A stretch of DNA of 64,000 bases from contig CM054178.1 in NCBI GenBank assembly GCA_028829895.1, positions 85,381,058 through 85,445,057 on the forward strand. The letters run 5' to 3'. Below are positions 36,820-49,805 of the stretch, piece by piece. This DNA comes from Sinotaia quadrata. Lineage: Eukaryota > Mollusca > Gastropoda > Architaenioglossa > Viviparidae. The notes beneath the pieces are model-generated. The model did not search any database. It was not told the DNA's origin and worked only from the letters and a program-made list of their open reading frames with translations. Positions within the stretch are counted from its first letter, which is position 1, and each line of letters begins with the position of its first letter. Position numbers and translations under genes: made by a program.

Positions 36820-37482
36820 AATATGTCAGAAACCTGAGAAGCGTAAAATTGAAGACGAAAATCATCAGTTTAAAGAAGAGTGGAGGCTAAATACTTTATG
36901 CGGCATTTTAATGGAGCAGCTATGTGCTTAATTTGTTGTGCGTCTGTTACTGTGATGAAGGACTTCAACTGCAAGCGGCATTACAAAACAAAGCAGCTGC
37001 TACTTTTGATGACTTAAAAGGCACTGGAGAAACAACAAAATTGAGCAACTTTTAAAAGGTCTGTCAGCACAGCAACATTTCTTCACAAAAAGTCTGAAGA
37101 AAACAAGTATTTTGCTCATGCAAGTTGCAAAGTAGCACATATTGTTGCCAAATCATCAGGGTCTTTTACTGACGGTCATTGATCTTCAATGTTCACCTGA
37201 ACTCAAGTCATCATTTCAGCAGAACAACATTTTAACATTTTATGGAAGTCTCAGCTGGAGCACAAACAGAAATGTCAAGGACTTGGCTTGCAAGTTGTTG
37301 TCAGAATTCGGCAGCACATACTTGTGTGAACAAACGTTTTCAGTAATGAACATGAACAAGAACAAGCTGAGATCGAATTTGACGACAACAATCTCTGTTC
37401 GATTTTGAGGCTGGCGACTACAAAACTCGAACCAAATATTGATAAAGTTGTTAACAACATTCAGGCTCACCCTTCTCACTAA
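36820..37482 (+). pseudogene. hAT transposase remnant (BED finger plus C-terminal dimerisation domain)
   Basis: In the first part (about 36829-37140) the frame reads a Lys/Arg-rich start (EKRKIEDE), then FKEEW, then after a one-base shift near 36888 a BED-like zinc finger with CLICC (from 36925) and CKRHYKTK. A further frame covers KSEENKYFAHASC and stops after DGH. The second part, from about 37160, resembles the hAT C-terminal dimerisation region: DLACKLLSEFGSTYLCEQ, then FSVM, KNKLRSNLT, and after another shift CSILRLATTKLEPNID, ending at a stop at 37480-37482. The large catalytic middle is absent. Order and motifs follow the ZBED5/FAM200/GTF2IRD2-type hAT proteins, from family knowledge. 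It is not functional. Confidence 0.88.
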
Positions 37483-37626
37483 TAAAGACTAAATCTAGGT
37501 TAATAAGGCAAAAACGAATGTATTTCATTATTTCTGTTGTCATCCATGTGCAGTCTGACTTGCGGCCCTCCATGCACTATCAATTGGAAATGTGGCCCTC
37601 TGGCCTAAAAAGTTTGTGCAACCCTG

Positions 37627-37634
37627 CTGTATAG
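37627..37634. repeat. 8-bp hAT target duplication, right (ctgtatag)
   Basis: Exact copy of 36315-36322. Confidence 0.95.
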
Positions 37635-40068
37635 TAATGCTGTTATGTTTTTGTCAACACAGAGAAATGATGTTTAAAATTATTGTTAGGATATAATACT
37701 GAATGTCTGTGAAAGAATAATGTAGATGTTTAAATTTTACTCAGTACATTGTAATGTTTTCTAGTTCATAATCAGAAGTTCGGTTGACAGACTTGGAAAT
37801 GGATTTAATTTTTAATGGAACATGTAGACTGATAAAGTACTTTTAGCGGTTATAGAAAGACAGTGAAATAATTTTATGGAAGGATGAAATTAATACAGTG
37901 AATTTCGAACAGTTGGCAACTTCATCCTAATTCGTAACAACTTCATTCTTTCTCCTATTGTAGCTCTTGATTTTCTCCTGCTCATAGTCCTGCTCCTGAT
38001 GTTCTGAGGCACTGACTGACGAAACTCACTGGAGTGTAACCACCCAGAGCCACAGCCGAACAGTCATATTTTCTGTTCTGCCTTATCTTTCCTTACATGA
38101 TGCAAGCTGTCATGCGTGATAGTTCGTTATGTACATTTACACTGTTAGAGCACGTAACAGTTGAACTCAATTGTAATCATACCACAAAAAAAAATATTCA
38201 TAGTAGAAAGCTAAATTGATTAAGAGGAATATTGAAGTGAACGCAGTTATGTGCTGGTTATTCTCATATACACTAATACAAATAACCAAGTGTATTAAAA
38301 AAGCACATCATATATCAATACACCTAGGACTATAAACTATCATCTTGAGACTGATTTGATTTAGATTATTCAATATTGTTAGCAATTGTAGTTTTCTTCA
38401 TCTTTTGTCTATACTTATGTTTACTATTTTGTGCTGATTTTATGTAAAATTGATTCAATTTTCTGCTTTAATATATTGCAAGAAGAATTTTTTCACTTTA
38501 TTAAATACTTGTTCATTTTCTCTCACATTTCAAAATTTCTTGTATATAAATTTTCGAAAATATCTCAGGCATGCAAGTGGGGGTTAAATGTATGATGTAA
38601 GAAAAATCACACCAAATGAGATTGAATTTGAAAAGCATTTCATTGCCAAAGGAGGTACTATGTCAGGTTAGTATTACACATCTAGCATAAGTATATAGGT
38701 TAAATGACTGCATGGGGAAATTGCAGATAGGCCACAGCTCTTTGGGATTATATTTCCTTAACCATTTAGACCCCTGAAGAAAAATTCATATTAATTGCAG
38801 ATAATATAAAATAACAATTACTCATTTTCTTAAGTCATTTTCACATTTTAAAAGCTGTCACAATATTAAGAAAATCAGCAATTAAAACACCATTTAGAAG
38901 GAGAGAAAAGTAAACTCAGAACAAATCGGACTTGATATTATTTTAAAGAAGAGCATATACATTTTAGTTTTGCAATAAAATCCATAAAATCATATGAACC
39001 ATACCAACAACACAAAATACTTTGCTGTATTACATAAACATCATGTACTTACCATACTTGTCCATATCTAAGAGAAGTAGAACTCTAAATGAGTTTTGAA
39101 AAAATCTAGGAAGCTGCGAGAGTAATTGAAATAATGACTATATAACACAAACACAATTATTATTTACGATCATCTTTTCTCCATAATATTTCTTACAAAA
39201 ACATGTGAAAGTGAAAGAAACTTGTTCAGTGACTTCTTGATGATTCACCATAATACAATGAAAATAAGGAAACCACTCTTTGCCTATCTAATGATCTATT
39301 GTATTCAAATTGAAACCATGCTTTAAAATTACAATTAAAGTACAAAATTGCAAACTGCAATAATATTACCCACTATACTACTTGTGAGATATAAATAATA
39401 TTAACAAAACTCTGTTTTTTAATAAATAAATACAGAAATACAGTGCACATAAGAATATATATGCTTGTATATTATAATATACATATGTGCTTGTGAGTGT
39501 GTTCAAACTAAATATACTCATTCCACAATTGAGCTCAACTGGAATTTTCTGTAGTAAATAGGATTCCTGGTTTAAGTTTTGCATATTATACAACTTCTGA
39601 CTTGCTCCAACAGTTATATCAATCACAAATATGTATCAAAATCCAATGCATTAATAGTTAATGAAATCAAATATATACTGTAAACAGTGTAAGTGCATCA
39701 CATTAATATGATTAATGGTAGACAATTGATATTTTATCTCACAATTAAAGATAACATTTATCAATTACAAACATGTATTCCAATCTATTATTATATGCAC
39801 ATAACTGTGAGTTTTTAAATGAATTAATCATCATTTGATTCAAGATATTATAAAATATACATGTACCTAAATTCAAAATAATATGTTCAGGAGTAAACAG
39901 CTTAATTACTCACAGAGTAAATTTTTTAAAATATTTTTTAAAATTGCTTTTAGTTTCATTAAATCAGCAGATACACATTTCCTTATGGAAGGTTTAATAA
40001 CAAAATGTCTTTAATTTAAAAGGAATACACTTCCTTAAACCTGTTGCAATAATAAAAAAAAAAACATA
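37635..40068. other. AT-rich non-coding stretch
   Basis: No gene or mobile element is recognised. It could be intronic to a minus-strand gene whose exon candidate lies at 46538-46729, but no partner exon was found here. Confidence 0.4.
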
Positions 40069-40605
40069 ACAGTTTGAATGTACTCATTTAATCTTTTGCA
40101 GAACAAAAACACCTATCAGGTTGAATGTAATCATTTAACCTCTTTCAATAAAAAAAGCAAATTTATCAATTTGAATGTAATCATTTAACCTCTTCAAATA
40201 AACAAATACATATATCAGTTTGAATGTCATCCTCTTAGTCTAACCTCTTGCAATAAGTTGAATAACCAAAAGCACATTTATCAATTTGAATGTAATCCTT
40301 TAAGTTTAACCTCTTGAAATAAACAAATACACATATCAGATTGAGTGTCATCCTCTAACCTCTTGCAATAACAAGTACACATATCAGTTTGAATGTAATC
40401 CTCTAACCTCTTCAAATAAATAAATATATCAATTTAAATGCAATCCTCAGACCTCTTGAAATTAATAAATTCACATATCAGTTTGAATGAAATCCTCAAA
40501 CCTCTTGAAATAAACAAATACACACATCAGTCATGGTTATCTAACATCTTGCAGCAACAATTACACATATCAGTTTGAGTGCATGCTTAAACTTCTTGCA
40601 GTCAA
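40069..40605. repeat. about 50-bp minisatellite, about 11 units
   Basis: The unit reads agtttgaatgtaatcctcta, then acctcttgcaataa, then acaaatacacatatc. Unit length varies from about 43 to 66 because of small insertions. Each unit is distinct, so the array is moderately old. Confidence 0.85.
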
Positions 40606-42330
40606 CACAAAGACAAATAGTTTAGATGTACTCTTTAAATGTGCTGCAGAAACAAATACACAGCAGTTTCAATTACCAAAATTCAAATGCAGGTAATGAA
40701 ACATTTCCAGATCAGTCAATTTTCATTTTTTTTTAAAATTCTTATTTTAAAAAACAAACTAAATGTATTGTGAACAAAAGTGATTACTTTCACTCATATA
40801 GACAAATGAAACACATTTTCTATTTGTATTTGTAATGGCTTTTTTTATGTTAAAAAAATGTTTACATATGAGATATAAAATTTGCAGATTTTAAAAATTG
40901 AAAATAAAGTGACAACTAAAACTGATTCAAGGAGTTCAGTGGTTTATTATTATAAGTTAATATCTAACCAGTTATGAAACTGTAAGCAATTTCTCAAAAG
41001 ACATCTGGTGTGCAATCTTACAAACTGTTGTAAACAAACATTTGAATTAATTTGTGATTTTGTGACAAAAAATAATTGATCATATTTGCATGTTTATGGA
41101 TGGCATACCTATGTCTTCGATACACACAATAATTAACCAGATACTTTATACTAATTATAGACATTTTAAATATTCAGGAAAATAATAAATTGAGGAAGGT
41201 AAAAATATTATATTTAATATCAGACAGAACTAAGAATTTATGTAGTGAATGAAATGTTTTAAATGTTATATGAATTTACTCAATTAGTGAAATTCACAAG
41301 CAACAAGTTCTAGTCAAGTAGACTCAAACATTAATTCTGAACATCAGTTTTTTTCCGGAGCTGGAAAAAGTGGAATCAACCTCTCATTGTCATATAAACA
41401 TTCACACGCAAGCATGCACGCATACACACACACACACACAAACAGGTAAACAAACACAATCAATGCAATGTGAGTAGTGAGCAAAGTTTTACAATTCATT
41501 TCTTAAGATAATAATAATAAAATGCTCTTTTCTATTAAATAAATCACAGGATTCTCTTTATATCATACTAAACTTTTCATGATTCTTCCTATCTGTTAAT
41601 AAATTCCAATATATTTTCTACTATATAAACCAAAGGATCAATTCTATTCATATCATGAAAAGCAGATTGATTCTTTCTTATTCTAAATTTCTATTATTAA
41701 TAAATTGCATGATTTGCTCTACTAATCTACTCCCATATATATTCTCTTTGGACATTTGAACAAAAGTCACACTTTGACAGTGCATTGTTTAGCATGCTAA
41801 CCTAATGTATTTTCAAGTTAAAGCACCCAGTTTGAATCTCGCTGAGCACTAATATATATATATTCTTCTTTATTCTTTTCTTAAAGATTTAAAATAAAAT
41901 GAATGTATTATATTAGTACTATATGTATTACTATTACTAAAGAACTTGGGTCTTTATTGACTGACAATGCTTTGAACAATGTTTTATAAACTGATTTTAT
42001 GTCAAGGTTTCAATTCAAATAATGCATTATTATTGAATTTTATCAAAATTACATATTTTGGAGGTTCTTGAGAACTATAGCAGTGTTATATTTTTTTGAC
42101 AAAAACTGACAATGCATAAGGTACTTCAGTTCAAAGGAAAAAGGAAGAGGAAGGAATCACACACAAAAAAAGAAACCTTTGTGTTTTCACACAATATGAG
42201 CTGTACCAAAGGATTTTTGATGATGAATGTGCATTAAAAACGAATGTAGTTTTAAGGAATTTTAAATAAATAAATGTCTATCTTTTACTTCATATTTTTT
42301 CATTTCCTTCCCATCATTCTTGCTGGATAA
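40606..42330. other. AT-rich non-coding stretch
   Basis: No gene is recognised. A short (CA)n run lies at about 41424-41441. Confidence 0.45.
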
Positions 42331-42334
42331 ATAT

Positions 42335-43230
42335 CTAGTAATAGTATTATAATAAACTAAATAATTCTAAATCTATCAATAAACCTCATGGCCCCTTAAA
42401 TTAAAAGTAATAATAATTTTTATTAATACAGTACTTATTCCTTCCTAAAAAATAAATTACTAGACCCCTTTTATATTTTACAGTAGAGCTTAATCCTTTC
42501 TTCAAATAGTAATAAATTGAATTATCTTAACTATTAATAAACTGTGTGATCCTTTCCGCTAATAGTAATAGTAATAAACTGAATTATCTTTACTCTTAAT
42601 AAACTGTATGATCCTTTCTCATTCTGCTAATAGTAATAAATTGAATTATTTTTACTATTCATAAATTACATGATCCTTTCTAGTAATATAGTAATAAACT
42701 GAATTATCTTTACTATTAATGAACTCTATGACCATTTTTGCTAATATCATTATATCTATGGTAATAAACTGAATTATCTTTACTATTAATAAACTGCATG
42801 ATCCTTTCTACTACTTTACTAGTACTAGTAATATAGTAATAAACTGCAAGACTGTAGTGTTACTATTAATAAATTTCATGACCTAATCAACAAATAAACT
42901 ATAATAATAAACTACATGATCCTTTCTACTACTAATAATATAGTAATACTTCGCATGATCATTCTATTAACAGTAATCAACTCCATAACCCTTTCTACTT
43001 TCTACTATTAGTATTACTAATAATCTGCACTTTTCTATTAAACCATTTGATCCTTTCTGCTAATAGTAATACACTGCATAATCCTTTTGCAGATCCTTTC
43101 TGCTAATCATAGTCCCTTCTTCTTTCTTATCTCTGCTACAATAATTATAATGATCCTTACTATTTACTAAGTTACTACTAATAAACAGCATAATCCATGA
43201 TGAATTGCATGATCCTCAGTTTACTAAAAA
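42335..43230. repeat. degenerate AT-rich tandem repeat
   Basis: The words taataaactgaattatcttt, tactattaataaactg and atgatcctttctactaatag recur at about 55-65-base spacing over roughly 0.9 kb with many small indels. Confidence 0.75.
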
Positions 43231-44928
43231 ATGTGATAGAACACTAGCAAGAAATTTATATTGTTGCCATGCAAAGTGATTGTTCAAGTTTAACTTATAA
43301 ATTAACAGGTTTATTAAAAGTATTTTGGAATTGTATTAGTGGTTACAATTATTCTTAATCTTAGCAGACATAAAAGATTAATGTTAATAGTATTAATTAA
43401 ATTGCTAATTGCAACATCCAACCCTCTTTTAATTTCATATGTGATTAGCAAGAAACACCTTAAATATTATGGATAGAATTTACAAAATCTAACAAAATTA
43501 GTATTCCTCCTCTTGTTGTGGGTAACGTGTGATTGTGGGCAAAAACATTTAAAATCAAAGGAGGTTTAAAATATTTACTGAATCTTTTGCATTTTGCAAT
43601 CATCAGACACATTTGGAATTTGTATAAATAATTAATGACAAAATTTTCAGAAGAAAATTACATGGTATCATTGTATTCTGGTTTCAAGTTTGCTAATTTC
43701 CACTAAACTGAATCTGAGGAAAATATCACTTAGAATAAAATTCTAGTGACCAGATTGCACATATAATGTTCCATTGTTGGTATAGCATAAGTCATTGTCA
43801 AATGTCAACCACTCATGAATATTTATAACACTTAACAGTTTTGAACACACACCCAAATTCATATGCACAACAAAAAAAAACTAATCACACTGGAGTGTTA
43901 TAGACATTAACATTTCTTGGTAAATCAACTAAATGGCTCCCTCTGATTTATGGATACTGTAATTTCTAATTCTATTAAAACTTATAAGCCTGTGGAGAGA
44001 GTGAGTGAAGAAAGAGAAGAGTTGAGTGAAAATGTTATATATAACAACTTATGAACCATGTAAATATTTATATAGTTTGCTGACTACAACGTCCTGATGA
44101 AAATAAACACTTCCTTTCTGATTTGAACACAAGGAAGAGAACATTTTATCCAGATAAGGGGATGTAAGTGAAGGCCACTCTTGACTACATTTTAAAGTTC
44201 CCAGTTTCAAGTTCAACAACATAATGTAAAGTGAAAGGTACTTTTTTCACATATAACTTATAAGTCTTGTGTCCAAGTGTTCTGTTATTGCTATTGTTAT
44301 ATGTTTCAACAGTTTTACTTTTTAAAATTTACAAATTTAAGTGTGTTCGTTCTGACTGATGCCATATTCATATTTTATATTTATAAATGCCAACAGGCAA
44401 AGAGTACTCTTAAGAGTTATCAGTATAAATGGTGCACTACTATTATTAGCAAGGCTTAGCCTGGTTGCCTAATCAGTATTTATAAGTCAGGAAGACATCA
44501 TGATGTTATGTACAATACAAATCATTTTGAGCATAAAATCAAGGTCAGAAATACACTTTTGACACAATATCAGTGCTTGACCACAATTATGTTTATTAAC
44601 TTATTTCAAATGCTTTGTTTCTACTACTCACAGGCACCAAAATAACAAGGCAATACTCAGCTGGATGTCAAGTCTATCCCCCATTAGATGTTGTTCCAAA
44701 GACCATTGCACTGAATCAGTAATCTCTCTCTCTCATTCTCTCTCCATATATTATTATATATTATTGATGCGGCAGCCCCCACAGTAATTGGGGGTCTTTC
44801 AGCAGAAGGAGCCCAGTATTTAAAAAATGACTTGAAATTTGAAAAATACATTCAAGCTCAAGTTTTCGCAGGACACATAGCAAGCTCGACATTGGACTAG
44901 TCAGAACAGAGGGAGATAAATAAAGGGA

Positions 44929-44930
<2 letters not shown>
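43231..44930. other. AT-rich non-coding stretch
   Basis: No gene, RNA or mobile element is recognised. Confidence 0.45.

Positions 44931-45018
<88 letters not shown>
44931..45018. repeat. (GT)44 microsatellite
   Basis: 88 bases of uninterrupted GT, the longest pure dinucleotide run in the window. It is expected to be highly length-variable. Confidence 0.97.
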
Positions 45019-45020
<2 letters not shown>

Positions 45021-46537
45021 AAAAGGATGGGAGGATGGTTTTAGAATTGTTGCAAGGGAGCCCAGCATTCAAAGATAGATAGACTACTACAATAGATGTC
45101 TGATTATATTATTATATTAAAGTGTTAAGGTTGTGTGCAGTATAAAGCACAAGAAACTGACTTAAAAAGTGTGCTAACCCTTTTGCAGTCAAGGATGCAA
45201 TGTCATAGTTGTTTAATTCTAAAAAGATAATACACCTACTGAAGAAAAGAAATGGTGGTCATGTTCAAGGGTTGGTGATGACTGTGATGAACTTACTTTA
45301 TAATCCTTTGTTACTTCTGTTCTATAATTTTTTGTTGTTTAATTTTAAGCCATATGTTTATACTCTAGCAATTAGTATAATAGTAAATCAATATATTTTT
45401 AAAGCCATAAACAATTTAAAGTAAAAGAGACATAATAAAATAATGTTTTAAAGGAATACATTATATTGTAAACTAAAGCTATTAACATAATATTAATAAC
45501 ATGTATTTAATAAATCATTAAATGATTGCTACTTAAACAGTTAAAGGAGAAACATAAATAATACTTACTAAAATAAAGTTATACACATCAAAACTCTAAT
45601 TAATATGGGTATAATTTATACATTTTGAATTAAAAGTGAAACACTAATTACAATTATAACATTTTTAAACAATGATTTTTTATTTTTTTTAAACAGGCCT
45701 ACTATTGACACTACCTAAGTAAGTTTATGAAAACATGATGACGCTAGGGCCCATAACAATTTGAAATTAAACATAGCAAGCACTTCACCAGCCACTATGC
45801 ACAACAACAAAAAGCAATACTAGTGCTAAGTAATATTAGTGACAATTTATAACTTTAAATTGTAAAGTACAAATTCAAAGGTTAAGTCATTTCGGAATTC
45901 GGATTCAGATAATGTAGAACTAGAACTTAGAAGATGAAATGCAAATTGTTACTATTTTAGTAGAAATTATCATTATATTACATTACTATTTACTGGGAGT
46001 TTGAGCTATGACTATGATATTTATGAAGTACAATACAATTTACTTTAAAAAATAAAAACTGACAATGTTAAAAATTAAAACACCACATGTAAGTATTTCG
46101 TATACGAAACTATGAATGAGAATTTAGTAAAGCTAGTTTCAGTATAAATTTAGAGCAATCAACGTAAACATAGTAAGACGAGATCTGTGGCCAACACAGA
46201 TTCAAATTATGGAGCCATTTAGAAGAGTTTTGTATTGGAGTGAGAGGTATGTTTTCAAATGCGTATATTTTATTTTAAATTTACAATGCATGCACTGCAC
46301 AAATATGATAAAGACGCACATTATGTCGTGTGTGTTTTTTTAACTACTTAACGAGTTTCCTAATGCACTAAATGAACCGTGAAGCAGACGTTACTCGAAA
46401 TACAACTGTACATTATCCATGTCATTGACATAAATAAATTTGAAATTTGCTACTCGCTGACTTGTATTCTCTAGCACGCAATTTAAGACATAGATGGTTT
46501 TAAATTATTAGATAACAAGCAAACGATTTATACTTAC
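45019..46537. other. AT-rich stretch, possible intron
   Basis: No gene is recognised. If the exon candidate at 46538-46729 is real, this is the start of its downstream intron on minus. Confidence 0.35.
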
Positions 46538-46729
46538 AATTACCATGCCGAAGTTTCAGTAGTTTGGAGATAGAGAGAGCGGCTACTTCCAACGACCTCG
46601 ACCTTGACTTTTCTTTGACCTCAACTGTTGAGTCCTCGGTATTCATTCGGCAAATTCCGGTAAAAACATCGTCATCAAAGTCTTTGATTTCGTCCTGATT
46701 CGCGGCCATTGGAAAACCATCATTTTCCC
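46538..46729 (-). CDS. candidate coding exon of an unrecognised protein (partial)
   Basis: On minus, a pyrimidine-rich ttgttttgctctcag acceptor is followed by 192 open bases and then a strong donor gtaagtat (first intron base at 46537). The exon encodes about 63 residues that look like real protein: GENDGFPMAANQDEIKDFDD, then VFTGICRMNTEDSTVEV, then a basic and leucine-rich end (LEVAALSISKLLKLRHGN). An internal ATG followed by GCC (MAANQ) could be the true start, making this the first coding exon. The segment is GC-richer and less repetitive than the AT-rich DNA on both sides. I do not recognise the family and found no partner exon. The splice sites and codons are seen; that it is expressed is inference. 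Confidence 0.5.
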
Positions 46730-47348
46730 CTGAGAGCAAAACAATCGCAACAGTTCATATTGATTTGGGGGAAAATTGATGAATCAGTTTTTACCCAGAC
46801 TAGTTTGGACGATGATTAAATATAATCTATAATTTCCAAAATGCTGAAAGGCATTAGCCACTGTGGATTGACAAGATTTCCAAGAACTTCAGTTAAGTGT
46901 TAATAAGAAATAAACTGACGAAAAACATGTTCTCAGTCGTAACAAAATACCTATTGATAGTAATGTTACTTAAAATACCTATTGATCGTAGTATCACTTA
47001 TTTTATTTTTATATTTCTTTGGTAAATTATCTTTCAACTTACTGTTTTTAGAAAATAAAAATTGCCTGCACATCTCTCATACATAACTGCGAAACAGAGC
47101 ATTCGTTGCCAGTTCTTCTATTACAAACTGGTGACTCATAAACAAATTAATAAATCCAACTAGGTCTTAGGGTTCTGGTGGATATAAAGTGGATATAAAA
47201 TATCATACTTAATGAAATGAAGCTGCAAAGCGCCGAAGACTCTAAGAAACTATGTTCCCAAAAAAACTAACAAGTTATTTTTTTAAATAAGGTATTTCCC
47301 TCCTTGCGATGGCGCTGAAACTATAAGCATTTTCTTAATATTTGACAC
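46730..47348. other. non-coding stretch
   Basis: Upstream, on minus, of the exon candidate. No second exon or promoter element could be identified. Confidence 0.4.
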
Positions 47349-48010
47349 TGTGGTTGAGTAAATTTTCCTATCTCTATTTCTAAACTTAATTGCTATATAA
47401 ACTGTTAAATTGTCGACCCGACCTTAGACAGTCTTTATGATGGTATTTTTGTAAGTGTAAAGGTTAGAGTAAACACTCGAATTGAGAATATGCTAGAAAT
47501 TTGTAAACCAGTTCCATCTAGATGAGTAGTTTTTATTAACTAATGTTTAAGATTTATGAGAACGAAACCAACCAATGGGCTGTTTACATGCTGTAGAAAA
47601 TCCTATTGTCTGATCACTTGAATTTGATGTGGCTAGAAGTCTGGTCTTCAAAGGCGGCCATTAGCTGGATGGTGAGTTAGCTGACTGATTGAGAGAGAAT
47701 GGACTTAGAAATATTTCGTGCATTTTGCTATTGATATGTTTTACATAGGGATGTATTATGTGGGCATATTTTTATTTCTACAAATGTTTGAACTATTATG
47801 CATATATGTAGTATTCTAACACTTGACCTTGTTCTAGTGAAACCACTCATAAAACTATAATGTTGTATTTATTACGCTGTGTGCCTGTATCAGGCTAATA
47901 GTAATAAATACTCTTGCAGGAAACTGTAAGTTGAATGAATGAATGGAGTTAAAAAGGGATAAACTAGAAACCTAGCCTTTGTTCCCTGATTATATTTTTA
48001 CAGGGACAAA
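47349..48010 (+). mobile_element. interspersed repeat family R1, copy 4 (5' fragment)
   Basis: Starts tgtggttgagtaaattttcc and follows R1 through taaacttaattgctatata, ccagttccatctagatgag, gagagagaatggacttagaa and the aggctaatagtaataaatac region. Similarity is lost after about 48010, so the 3' 0.8 kb is missing or replaced. Same orientation as the other three copies. Confidence 0.75.
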
Positions 48011-48261
48011 GCAGCACTTCCGTGTATTATTTCAATCTCCTGATTTATTGATTATAAACTGCTATGACTGTGGTAGATACCGAAAGCCTCTACTGCAATA
48101 TGTAAGTGTAAGAATACAGTATTATCCATTGATGTATGCTGACTAGATCGAGCAATTTGTGACAGAGGGAAGTTACTCAGAATTGCTACAATTGTTGTTC
48201 TGCTTGAGCAAACTGGTACGGTCATACCTATCCCCATTAAAATTTTAACAAGATATTTTAG

Positions 48262-48263
<2 letters not shown>

Positions 48264-48318
<55 letters not shown>
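48264..48318. repeat. (CA)n microsatellite
   Basis: About 27 uninterrupted CA units. Confidence 0.97.
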
Positions 48319-48321
<3 letters not shown>

Positions 48322-48865
48322 TTGAGCCATAGTTTTATTGTAGTAAAGAAAATATTTCGATGAATAACTAAAATTAATTTTAAACAATAATACTGGGGGT
48401 TTGCGTATAAACAGGAAAGAAAAAATATTTTTTTTAAAATTAAAACGGAGGAAAGTCAACTACGCAAGGGAAGTAACGCCTCACATTTCAATATAAGTAG
48501 CTATTCAAGTTTCTCCCCTTCAGCTCTAAATATCAAAGAGGCTCACTGTTCATGTCAAATAAATTTATAAAGAAAAGAAAAGAACATTTTAAAAGTATTT
48601 TAACATGAATTATGTTTAATAAATTATTTTACACTAGAACACTAGCACATTAAATACTGATTTATGTGCTTCATGCTGTTTCTTTCTTCTTCCAAAAGTG
48701 AAATTAGATACATTAAAAGCTATTCAAGTTTAGAATAAGATGCCAGAAGAAAACGTCTATTGTAGGTGTGTGCATAATATTATAATCCTGGGTGGTAATA
48801 GTGTAGAAGTACCTGTAATTTTGTGATCTTGAAAAATAATTTTGTGGGCTTTAAGTTTTAAGTAG

Positions 48866-48868
<3 letters not shown>

Positions 48869-48903
<35 letters not shown>
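48869..48903. repeat. (ATT)n microsatellite
   Basis: About eleven uninterrupted trinucleotide units. Confidence 0.95.
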
Positions 48904-48917
48904 GAGATATAAAGGTA

Positions 48918-49690
48918 GTTATGAAAGTAGTTTCATTTCATGATATGAAAGTAATTTTGTGGGCATGAAATGAAAGTAGTTTTGTTGGCGGGAAAATAAT
49001 TTTGTATGTATGAAATGAAAATGGAACTTTGGAATAAAAGTTGGTTTCTGGGTATGAATTAAAAGTAATTTTATAGGCATAAAAGTACTTATGTAGCACA
49101 AAATGAAAGTAGTTGTGTAGCATGAAATTAAAGTAGTTTATGGGCATAACAGTTTTTTGTTTTTTTTATTTCAGAAAGGTATTTTTGTGGTTAACAGAGC
49201 AAGTCTTATAAGTATTCAAGTATGCTTATAGGTTTACAAGCTGTGTTAGCATGAAAGTGGTATTATATAGGGTATGAAAGCAGATTGTATATATAAAAGT
49301 GGTCTTATTATAACTACTATTGGAATTCTTTGAGTTAAGAAAATAGTTGGGTGGACATGAAAGTAACTGTGTGGGTATGAAAGTATTTCTGCTGGCATGA
49401 AAATGGTTTTAGAGCATAAAAGAGTTTTGCGAACATGACAGTAATTATGTTCGTGCAAAGTAGTTTTATGAGAACAAAAGGAGTTTTGTGAGCATAAAAG
49501 CAGTTTTGTGTAAATGAAATTAGCTTTTAGGTCAAAATATTATTTGGTGAGCATAAAAGTAGTTGTGTGTGTGTGTGTGGGAGGGGGGGGGTATAAAAAC
49601 AGTTTTATAAAAATAGCTCTATGGGAACAGAATTAGTTTGGTGGACCTAAAAATAGCTTTGTTGGCGAAAAAGAAATTTGTGATGGTATA
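48918..49690. repeat. degenerate short-unit minisatellite
   Basis: Short words such as gcatgaaagtagttttgtg, ggcatgaaat and agcataaaagtagtt recur at roughly 20-30-base spacing over about 0.77 kb. Frames across it on minus are repeat translations (His/Phe/Lys-rich). A small (GT)n plus G-run sits at 49565-49592. Confidence 0.75.
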
Positions 49691-49748
49691 AGTGTACACT
49701 TGCAAGGCAAATATTATCATCTCCTATAAGACAAGTAAACAACGGTTG

Positions 49749-49803
49749 TGGCGAAGTAGGTGGAAAGCGAGCTTTGCGTTAGTGCGGCCAGGTTTTCGAG
49801 CCC
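49749..49803 (+). repeat. tRNA-like segment, possible SINE head
   Basis: TGGCGAAGTAGG fits a tRNA/SINE box A. About 30 bases later AGGTTTTCGAGCCC resembles box B with two extra T. The stretch is GC-richer than its surroundings and directly precedes a 57-60-bp tandem array. It cannot be folded into a complete tRNA with confidence. A tRNA-derived SINE fragment is the likeliest reading. Confidence 0.35.
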
Positions 49804-49805
49804 AG

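Larger units (their letters stand above)
36323..37626 (+). mobile_element. internally deleted hAT DNA transposon
   Basis: A 1304-bp element with 15-bp terminal inverted repeats: caggggtgcacaaac at 36323-36337 and its complement, with one mismatch, at 37612-37626. It is flanked by the perfect 8-bp duplication ctgtatag. Just inside the left end is a perfect 16-bp GC palindrome (36339-36354), followed by gcatgcggccc; the right end has related ggccctc words. Inside are the two ends of a hAT transposase gene with the middle missing and frames shifted. A full hAT transposase gene would need roughly twice this space, so this copy is non-autonomous and depends on a relative for movement. Confidence 0.95.

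Noticed and set aside
40069..40605. regular direct repeats that could suggest a CRISPR array
   Set aside because: Whole units are repeated with gradual divergence and no unique spacers, in eukaryotic DNA. The same applies to the arrays at 57911-58480 and 59560-61740.
41785..41850. tRNA-like segment (gcatgctaac ... agtttgaatctcgctg)
   Set aside because: Box B-like word only; no acceptor stem or clear box A, and surrounding DNA is plain AT-rich.
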